A stretch of DNA of 26,312 nucleotides from a virus, in IMG/VR virus record IMGVR_UViG_3300033153_011138, positions 1 through 26,312 of that record, one strand, 5' to 3'. The notes under the pieces were generated by a model. That model ran no database searches. It worked only from the letters and a program-made list of their open reading frames with translations, and had not been told where the DNA came from. This document shows, piece by piece, positions 20,115-26,312 of the stretch; position 1 is the stretch's first letter; each line of letters opens with the position of its first letter. Both the position numbers and the translations under genes were made by a program.

Positions 20115-21231
20115 ATTTTTTCCAAAGGTCGTCAAATTCATTAGTTTCAGAAACAGCACCATCTTCACCTTTTTTCTCTACAGGAACTGCACCAGGGTCG
20201 TCACCACCAGAATCATTAAATCTTTTGATTCTCCATGCAACTAAATTCTCAATACTAGTTTTAATTTCTTCAAACTGTTTGTCTGTGTGCATATCCTTTG
20301 GAACCATCTTGTTATAAAAAGTCATGTCTATATCAGACATTCTAGCACCTTCAAAACTTCTTGCTATAGTTTTTAACACCAAAGCTCTTGTTGCATTGAA
20401 TTTTGCTCTATCGGTACCTATAACATTTGCACGACCAATAAAACCACCAACTGGTCCAGACCATATAGCTTTGTGTTCTTCTTGCAATTGATCAAATGCT
20501 ACCCCCAAATCCATCAATCCTTTGACATCTTTAGCAACTTTACCCTTTTGAGCTTTGGTCTTTATATCTGCTGCAAGTTCTTTTTCGGCTAATCTGGCTT
20601 TATTTTTAATATTGTCCAATTCAATCCTGTTTTGATGCTTAATTTCTTCCATATCTTTGTCTCTGCCAAACCCTCTTTCTTCAGCAGCAACATCAGATTC
20701 CTCATCCCTTTTAAACTTTGCCTGTTCACGAATTGGATCAAGGATTCCTTTTACTTCTGGTCTATCTGCATATCCAGCCAAACCGATTTCTTGGGCTTTT
20801 TGCAGTTTTTGGTTTGGAGTCAAAGTTCTAGGAGCAGTAGGTACATTTTCAGTTGGAGCTTCACTTTGACGAGAAGGTGCTTCTGCTCCTCCTAATCCTC
20901 TCATAAGTGCTTGCTTGAACTCTGGACGGTCCAACACCTTTTCCTTCATTATAGGGTCGCTAACTAAGGTTACGAAGGTTTTGATTTTTTGCTTAACTTC
21001 AGCATCTTCAGTTTTCTTTGCTTCAGCAGCACCCAACTTTAATTCATTTAAATCAATATTCTGCTCTGTTAAAGCTTTTTGAAGAGTAGCATTTTCGAGC
21101 CTAAGATTTTTAAAAGGAGCTTCATCTTCTCTTTTTTGCTTTTCTTTCATACCACTAGTGATGGCACGAGCACCACCCATAATGCCTTCAGATATATATT
21201 GAGCTGCATTAAATCTTGATCCAGCACTCAT
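20107..21231 (-). CDS. Putative virion protein, helical
   Basis: A 374-aa protein starting in a TAATG overlap with GGGGGTG upstream. The N-terminus (SAGSRFNAAQYISEGIMGGARAI) is Gly/Ala-rich, followed by helical charged sequence, a Pro/Thr linker (about 115-140) and a long coiled coil (about 175-235). The last third (IARSFEGARMSDIDMTFYNKMVP and the helix after it) resembles a recurring segment of phage internal or ejection proteins. The tail is acidic. Its position between small virion proteins and the 618-aa protein supports a structural or ejection role. Confidence 0.55.
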   Translation of the reverse strand: MSAGSRFNAAQYISEGIMGGARAITSGMKEKQKREDEAPFKNLRLENATLQKALTEQNIDLNELKLGAAEAKKTEDAEVKQKIKTFVTLVSDPIMKEKVLDRPEFKQALMRGLGGAEAPSRQSEAPTENVPTAPRTLTPNQKLQKAQEIGLAGYADRPEVKGILDPIREQAKFKRDEESDVAAEERGFGRDKDMEEIKHQNRIELDNIKNKARLAEKELAADIKTKAQKGKVAKDVKGLMDLGVAFDQLQEEHKAIWSGPVGGFIGRANVIGTDRAKFNATRALVLKTIARSFEGARMSDIDMTFYNKMVPKDMHTDKQFEEIKTSIENLVAWRIKRFNDSGGDDPGAVPVEKKGEDGAVSETNEFDDLWKKYD

Positions 21232-21659
21232 TAGGCACCCCCAAATCTTTTAGTACCCAGACCAGGAGCGATTGGCATATTTGAAAATGAAGCTGGTCTA
21301 ATTCGGTTTGCACCACCAGTAATATTTTTTCTCATAGTATTTTGAAAGTTTTGACCTTGCATATTAACATCTCTTTTCATGCTACCTAATTTCCTTTGAA
21401 ATTCTTCTTCATCGTATTGAGCAAGTTGGGTTTCTGTTTTTTCGGTACCCCTTTGATCTTTAGCAGCAACACCAGCACCTATAGCACCAGCAGCAAGAGA
21501 AGAAATTAAATCAATCGCAGTAGTAGAAAGATTGGTTTTTTGTGCATCACCCATTCGACTCTTCGGGGCAATCGATTGTTCAGGCAATGGATTTTGCATT
21601 GCTTTGTCCATAGAAAAACCAGGAGGTTGATATTTATTCGTATAAGATTGAAAAGCCAT
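21231..21659 (-). CDS. Small virion-associated protein (putative)
   Basis: A 142-aa protein, TAATG-coupled on both sides, with a GGGGGT ribosome binding site. It has a Pro/Gln-rich start (SYTNKYQPPGFS), a short hydrophobic Ala/Gly helix (about 48-66, IDLISSLAAGAIGAGVAA), a charged Q-rich middle and a Gly-rich end (APGLGTKRFGGA). The layout is like that of the neighbouring 113-aa protein, and both may be small internal virion components. No family is identified. Confidence 0.5.
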   Translation of the reverse strand: MAFQSYTNKYQPPGFSMDKAMQNPLPEQSIAPKSRMGDAQKTNLSTTAIDLISSLAAGAIGAGVAAKDQRGTEKTETQLAQYDEEEFQRKLGSMKRDVNMQGQNFQNTMRKNITGGANRIRPASFSNMPIAPGLGTKRFGGA

Positions 21660-22000
21660 TAGTTGACCCCCATCAGTTGAGGTTGAGGAGGTGCATTTGG
21701 AATTCCTCCAGGCGGTTTGTATTTGGATTGAGAATAATTCCTAACAAAACCTCTATTAAAACTTTTAGTTCTTGCTCTTTTTTGAGCACCCATCCTTTGT
21801 TCTGCTAATTGCTCCAACTGACTAAGATTGGCACTTCTGTCTTGTTGCTGCATTTGATCTTCAAAACGCTTATGCCCAAGTTTGCGAAAAGCTCGAGTTT
21901 TTTCCTCTTGCTCCTTGTTTGCTTGACTAGCAGATACACCTTTATAAATACCTGTACCTATTGAAGTGACACCCATTATAATCGCAGCCGCAATACCCAT
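21659..22000 (-). CDS. Small internal virion-like protein
   Basis: A 113-aa protein starting at a TAATG overlap after GGGGAT. The N-terminal MGIAAAIIMGVTSIGTGIYKG is a Gly/Ala hydrophobic helix, followed by a long charged and Gln-rich helix (about 28-80) and a Pro-rich tail (KPPGGIPNAPPQPQ). T7-like small internal proteins (gp14 class) show a similar N-terminal amphipathic helix followed by coiled coil, but that is only a resemblance in layout. Confidence 0.5.
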   Translation of the reverse strand: MGIAAAIIMGVTSIGTGIYKGVSASQANKEQEEKTRAFRKLGHKRFEDQMQQQDRSANLSQLEQLAEQRMGAQKRARTKSFNRGFVRNYSQSKYKPPGGIPNAPPQPQLMGVN

Positions 22001-22533
22001 TATATCCCCACGTTTTCCACAGCTTGTTTAATATCAGTTTTAACTTTTAAAAATTTTGTAATTCTTTCTATTTCACCTTTTGGATCTCTCATCATATCAT
22101 TGTAATCCACATCAATATAAGGTATTTTGTTTTCATCCAAGTATCTTTTAGTATACTCTCTACCAACATCAAATAACTCATCACATACTTTTCTAGTTGC
22201 TGGTACACCACATTCTGGGGAATGAGCTAATAATTTTTGATAGCTCTTTGAAGCTTCTCCTCTGTACCTACAACACCTAATAGCTCTAGATATTAACTTG
22301 GGATTAGTTCTTGTCAATTGCTGCACAAACAGCTTCACACCTTTTCCTTCGTATCTATTATCTTGTATACCGTCAATAGTAGCTGAAACAGGAAGTTCCC
22401 AATACCCTTTTTTATTATACTCTTCAACATTGTATTTATCAAATTTTTCACCAGTTATACCAATTCCCAATTTTTCCAAAGTTTGCATAACTAATGAAGT
22501 TCCACTTCTTGCTGTTCCAGTTACAACTATCAT
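22000..22533 (-). CDS. Sulfotransferase-like P-loop protein
   Basis: A 177-aa protein. VTGTARSGTSLVMQTLEKLG (residues 4-23) matches the 5'-phosphosulfate-binding loop of sulfotransferases ('GxPRSGTSLLxxxL'). IRCCRYRGEASKSY (about 85-98) could supply the Arg and Ser that hold the 3'-phosphate, and IDVDYNDMMRDPKGEIERITKFL fits the family's 'YEDLxxDP...L..FL' C-terminal element. The family transfers sulfate from PAPS to sugars, tyrosine or small molecules. It is shorter than most members. It sits between virion genes, TAATG-coupled downstream and with AAGGAA upstream of ATG 22533. The target could be host surface glycan or a virion protein; unknown. Confidence 0.72.
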   Translation of the reverse strand: MIVVTGTARSGTSLVMQTLEKLGIGITGEKFDKYNVEEYNKKGYWELPVSATIDGIQDNRYEGKGVKLFVQQLTRTNPKLISRAIRCCRYRGEASKSYQKLLAHSPECGVPATRKVCDELFDVGREYTKRYLDENKIPYIDVDYNDMMRDPKGEIERITKFLKVKTDIKQAVENVGI

Positions 22534-22555
22534 AATCTTTTCCTTGCTTTAAGGT

Positions 22556-24985
22556 TTATTCGAAACTTGCAGCCCAATCATTAAGACCACTCACACTTCT
22601 ATCACTTTTCTTCTTACCATCAAAAGTACGTCTTGTACCGGATGATACGTCCATAATTTCAAAAGCATCACTATTTCTACCAGAATCATCTCTATGTTTG
22701 CCTTTAGTTACCATCATTAATCTACCACCAACATTAACCATTGCTCCTTGTATTGGAACGTCTGACAAAGTGTTTTTGCGAGGACTGTCAATTCTTATAT
22801 CTGGAGCTGGAGCGGACGCCAACATGTCATTGTAAATTCGATTGTTTTGACTTAGAACATTTGCAGACCCAGCCATTATTTCACTTACCCTCGTTGGGTC
22901 GTTAACCACACTCCCGTTTTCCCTAAACCTCATAAAGCGATCATTTCCATCTATATCGACAGTATAATTGTCTTCAGTTATTTTCTCACCAGACTGAGCA
23001 ACTCCACCAGCCTCGTTGTATATCGTAGTATTAAGATGGTGGTTAAATTTTTCAAGATGCTCGTCAGCTAAACCTAAGAAATTTCCATTTGCATCATATT
23101 TTCCAGCAGCAAGTGTTCCATCTGGATTGTTACCTTGAATAAGAGCATATTGATATTGTTGATTTTTCCAATCCTCATCAAGTGCCTTTTGTACTGCCAT
23201 TGGGTCAGGAGTAGTTATAGCAAAACCAGGAAATTGGTGTTGAATAAGTCGTACCGCTTCGGAAGGATCTAAGTTTCCAGCTTCTATCTGTTTTTGAATC
23301 GCATCTCCTTTGGCACCAAATTTAGCAAGGTCAGCATAAACTTGTTCCATTGCCTGATCATCCAAATGAATTTGCCACTGTTGATCATTGTTTATTTTCT
23401 GCATCACAAGAGCGTTGTCGTAACCACCTTGGTTGAGCTCTTGTTGAATGTCACCTTGAAGATTAGCTAAGGCCTCATCAATTCTACCCTGCTCTGCCAT
23501 AACTTTAATTCTTTCTTCTGTAGCCATTCCAATGAGAATTTTTTCTCTATCAAAATCTTCAGCACTTGCAGCTTTATCTATTTCAGCATTAATATGTGCC
23601 ATTTTTTCATTATGCTCCATATTCTGAGTTAACACATGCAATTCAAATTTTTGTATATTTTCATTCATTCTATCTGCATGTTCTTGATCATTATTCTGAA
23701 GAGCTAAGTCGTGTTCTATGTTTAACAACTGCATACCTTTTTTGTATTCACGATCAGTAACATTTTCACCTGTTTGGTATGCCTGTATCGCTTGTCTTTC
23801 AGCGGTATTGTACTCTCTATCTGCCTCAGCCTTGAGTGTGCTAAATGCATTCTGTGCTTCTTGCAGAGCAAAGGTAGCGTCAATACTCTTGTTTGCTATT
23901 GCTTCTTTTGAAAGTCTTTCCAATTCACCTTCAGCAGCAGCTAAGTCTGCACTAGTAATTAACATATCTTTATCAATTTTAGCTTTTAATCCAAGAAATT
24001 CTCTTCGTGAATCAACATCAAGATGGGCTAAACTAGATTTTAATGCATTGTTGATTGCATTTTGACCAGCAGTAAATTCTCTGCCTAACTCAGCTTGCTT
24101 ATCTTCAAATGCTAATTGTTTTTCAAGGACCTTGTCTGCTTGCTCGAAATTACCAGACTGCACTAAAAGATCATGTTCTCTAGTTAGTCCATCTCTGGTT
24201 TTGTTGTAATCCAATTCAGAAAGAGCAATATTCTCTCTCATTGCTAAATCAGCAAAACCAAGAGCTCCACCAGCAGCATTAATCATATTATCAATATCAC
24301 CAGTTTGAATAGCACTTTGCATTTGCACGTTTTGAGATCCAGCAGCAAGAGCGTCAAACATATCTTTTCTTTTTAATTCTTGTTCCTCAAGCTCCATTTT
24401 GCGCTCAAGTTCTGTGCGACCTTCAGCAGCTTCAAGGTTTTTTGCGAGAAGCATTTCATCTATATTTCCAGATCCAGCTATATTTCCGGTTTGTTGCCTA
24501 AATGCTTCAATTGCTTGAGCTTGATTCTTGTTGTATTCATCCAGTGCAATTTGTTTTGCAAGTTCTGGATTTCTTCCCAATGATGGATCTTGTAGTAATT
24601 CATTAACTCTTTGATTAAGTAAATTGTACTCTTCACTCTGAAACCCTCCCAGAGCTTTTTCTTGAGCACCTTGAACAACATCTGCTGTTTGTATCGGATC
24701 AACTATTTTATTAGCATCTGGAGTCTGCGGCACAGGTTGAGCTGCTAATGCTGCTGCTTGTTCTGGTGAAAAAGAAGGTGGTTTTGGAGCTTGTGGTTGT
24801 AATGGTGGTTGTTGAGTTGGTGCAGCCTGTTGCATAGGTTGTGGCGCTTGTTGTTGAGCTGGAGGGGCAGGTTGCTGTATAGCACTTGGATGCATTGGTA
24901 AAAGCTGTCCAGGTTGAACCATTGGAAGGTTAACTGTTGGAGCTTTTGGTTTTACTTGCTGCTGAGAATTAACTGGAACTGCCAT
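22556..24985 (-). CDS. Large Pro/Gln-rich, helical virion protein (putative)
   Basis: An 809-aa protein from ATG 24985, after AAAGGGAT. Residues 1-90 are low-complexity, rich in Pro, Gln and Ala (APPAQQQAPQPMQQAAP). Then almost 500 residues of charged helices follow (about 95-600), with recurring DxxYN or DREY-type motifs (ALDEYNKN, SELDYNKT, EADREYNTAE, TDREYKKG), which suggests a repeated helical unit. The C-terminal 200 residues look more globular and beta-rich (GAMVNVGGRLMMVTKG). Its size, composition and place in the late arm suggest an internal or tail-tube-associated virion protein. No enzymatic motif is seen. Confidence 0.55.
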   Translation of the reverse strand: MAVPVNSQQQVKPKAPTVNLPMVQPGQLLPMHPSAIQQPAPPAQQQAPQPMQQAAPTQQPPLQPQAPKPPSFSPEQAAALAAQPVPQTPDANKIVDPIQTADVVQGAQEKALGGFQSEEYNLLNQRVNELLQDPSLGRNPELAKQIALDEYNKNQAQAIEAFRQQTGNIAGSGNIDEMLLAKNLEAAEGRTELERKMELEEQELKRKDMFDALAAGSQNVQMQSAIQTGDIDNMINAAGGALGFADLAMRENIALSELDYNKTRDGLTREHDLLVQSGNFEQADKVLEKQLAFEDKQAELGREFTAGQNAINNALKSSLAHLDVDSRREFLGLKAKIDKDMLITSADLAAAEGELERLSKEAIANKSIDATFALQEAQNAFSTLKAEADREYNTAERQAIQAYQTGENVTDREYKKGMQLLNIEHDLALQNNDQEHADRMNENIQKFELHVLTQNMEHNEKMAHINAEIDKAASAEDFDREKILIGMATEERIKVMAEQGRIDEALANLQGDIQQELNQGGYDNALVMQKINNDQQWQIHLDDQAMEQVYADLAKFGAKGDAIQKQIEAGNLDPSEAVRLIQHQFPGFAITTPDPMAVQKALDEDWKNQQYQYALIQGNNPDGTLAAGKYDANGNFLGLADEHLEKFNHHLNTTIYNEAGGVAQSGEKITEDNYTVDIDGNDRFMRFRENGSVVNDPTRVSEIMAGSANVLSQNNRIYNDMLASAPAPDIRIDSPRKNTLSDVPIQGAMVNVGGRLMMVTKGKHRDDSGRNSDAFEIMDVSSGTRRTFDGKKKSDRSVSGLNDWAASFE

Positions 24986-24998
24986 ATTCTTATCCCTT

Positions 24999-26312
24999 TT
25001 AGTTATCTTCTAATACTAAGTCAAAACCGCCTGAAACAGAAGCACCCGTTGCACCTGTTGCGGTTAAACTGCACCTTAATTCTAGATCTGTACCACCTGA
25101 AAAAACTTCTGGCTCTATATATTCATGCTGTACATAACTCATTCCATTGTCTGCAAGTGCGCTCTTGTGCTTTAACTGAAAGACACCACCTTTTGGCCTT
25201 GCTCTTAACTCAATAATATAATTGCTTGTTTTATTGGCTCCTGCTGTTGATGCATACCATGAGCGCATATATCCGGTTTTGTTTACTGGTACAGTATAAA
25301 CAGCCATTTCTGTCTGGTTGTTCCCTGGTTGCATTACAACACGCACACTATCAGCATCTGTAGGCACCCCAGAAGACAAACCGCAATCAACAAACCCATA
25401 AACATGCCCAACATTGTCCGCACTATTTATATTTCTCATCCTGAAAACTCTATAAAAAGAGCTGTCTGAAACAACTTTGTTTTGTCCGTTTAAAGTAACC
25501 GTGTCCAATATCAATAAAGTATCTGAGTTCAAGCCTTGTATTTCCATTACAAAAGCATCGCTGCCGCTACTAGAAGAAAATGAATTTATGTTTGAAGTGT
25601 CTGAATACGAATAGGCCATTGCATTTATATCGCCATCGTCTGCACCATCCCAAATTGTAACAATACCATCGCCAAAATCAAAATCTGGAGCGTTCCCAAA
25701 TTTGTGTATAAAACTTACATTTGAAACATTACCTTGTGCGATTGCTAAACCGCTAGAGTTATTTGATATTGTAAGGTTGCCGTCTCTGGTAATTTTTACA
25801 TTTTGGAAAATACCATCTTGATCTTCTCCAGTAATTACACTTTTCATCAATACTGCATCATCATCACCGACAATACTGTCTTGTATTCTGTGTGAGCTAG
25901 ATTGTATATTTGTGCGTTTAAGAATTGTTTGCAAGTCAAAATCAGATTGTGCAACGCTTCCGTTTGTGTATTTCACTCTGAAGTATTTTGTAACTGGAAA
26001 AAAAGTGAAAACTTTCCCTTTGTTTGCTGTAATATTAAATTTGTCTGTTTCGCATACCGTAGCACTGTCTGTGCTCCATTGCAATTCTAAACCATCAATA
26101 GCACTATTTTGATCAGCGCACACCAAAACTGTCATAGCAGCAAAGTTTAAGATGTTTTCAAACCCACCAGTAAAAATACTGTCTATACCCAAAGTGTCAG
26201 AGGAAGAATTTGCTGTTGATAAATGCCCTGGCAAAACAACCTTTAAAGCTGAATCACCATTAAAAGACATACTAGTATTGGTTACATTCAAGGCGCTACC
26301 AGTAACCCCAAC
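24999..26312 (-). CDS. Virion structural protein (5' end outside window)
   Basis: The frame is open to the window edge, so the first in-frame start-like codon (TTG at 26291) is internal and the N-terminus is missing; 437 codons plus the stop are visible. The protein is beta-rich and Ser/Thr/Asp-rich. The order GDGIVTIWDG, then ILDTVTLNGQ, YRVFRMRNI, VGHVYGF, MAVYTVPVNKTGYMRSW and LRARPKGGVFQLKH follows a pattern I recall from a widespread phage virion family. The exact role (capsid decoration or tail) is not established. It is the most upstream visible late gene, 13 nt before the 809-aa gene. Confidence 0.7.
   Translation of the reverse strand, partial: VGVTGSALNVTNTSMSFNGDSALKVVLPGHLSTANSSSDTLGIDSIFTGGFENILNFAAMTVLVCADQNSAIDGLELQWSTDSATVCETDKFNITANKGKVFTFFPVTKYFRVKYTNGSVAQSDFDLQTILKRTNIQSSSHRIQDSIVGDDDAVLMKSVITGEDQDGIFQNVKITRDGNLTISNNSSGLAIAQGNVSNVSFIHKFGNAPDFDFGDGIVTIWDGADDGDINAMAYSYSDTSNINSFSSSSGSDAFVMEIQGLNSDTLLILDTVTLNGQNKVVSDSSFYRVFRMRNINSADNVGHVYGFVDCGLSSGVPTDADSVRVVMQPGNNQTEMAVYTVPVNKTGYMRSWYASTAGANKTSNYIIELRARPKGGVFQLKHKSALADNGMSYVQHEYIEPEVFSGGTDLELRCSLTATGATGASVSGGFDLVLEDN

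Noticed and set aside
23718-24065. 115-codon open frame on the + strand
   Set aside because: It is antisense to the 809-aa protein with no ribosome binding site and no neighbouring + strand genes.
1-26312. Recoded stop codons (alternative genetic code)
   Set aside because: TAA, TAG and TGA all end genes at sensible overlaps, and no frame is interrupted by an in-frame stop within a recognised domain.
1-26312. CRISPR array, insertion sequence or attachment site
   Set aside because: No regularly spaced repeats, transposase, integrase or long terminal inverted repeats were seen on either strand.

Overview
The window reads as part of a double-stranded DNA tailed-phage genome, free or from a metagenome. 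It is AT-rich and almost fully coding, with many 1-14 nt gene overlaps and standard bacterial translation: ATG, GTG and TTG starts after AAGGAG or G-run ribosome binding sites, and TAA, TAG and TGA all used as stops. It shows a DnaB-type helicase, RusA, a terminase pair, a fibre-like protein and large helical virion proteins. Polymerase, primase, integrase, portal, capsid, rRNA, tRNA and CRISPR were not recognised. Signal-peptide-like proteins and an M15-type peptidase fit a bacterial host, probably Gram-negative, but the sequence does not fix the taxon.

The window has two convergent arms. Bases 1-13009 (+ strand) are the early or middle arm. First comes a run of small, mostly unrecognised proteins (1-5943): tiny membrane proteins, zinc-ribbon proteins, an M15-type peptidase overlapping an XRE-type HTH gene, an alanine-rich Imm5-like protein, and a small protein with a metzincin-like HExxHxxGxxD motif. 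A replication and recombination block follows (5943-13009): DnaB-like helicase, zinc-ribbon protein, putative annealing or recombination protein, PD-(D/E)XK nuclease, membrane protein, DUF1351-like coiled coil, DEDDh exonuclease, RusA resolvase and three uncharacterised proteins.

Bases 26312-12975 (- strand) are the late arm. In transcription order it encodes a virion protein cut by the window edge, an 809-aa helical protein, a sulfotransferase-like P-loop protein, two small and two large putative internal virion proteins, a cluster of six membrane or exported proteins, then the small and large terminase subunits. The order fibre, small membrane protein, TerS, TerL recalls the T7 group. Together with several helical internal proteins it suggests a podovirus-like virion, by inference.

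The most unusual part is 15299-18258. Six consecutive genes each begin with a hydrophobic segment. They include a membrane-anchored CheY-like receiver domain with its key residues in place, coupled by an ATGA overlap to a fibre-like protein that carries an apparent signal peptide. The arms meet tail to tail with a 35-nt coding overlap, and a strong hairpin lies just beyond the last + strand stop codon.
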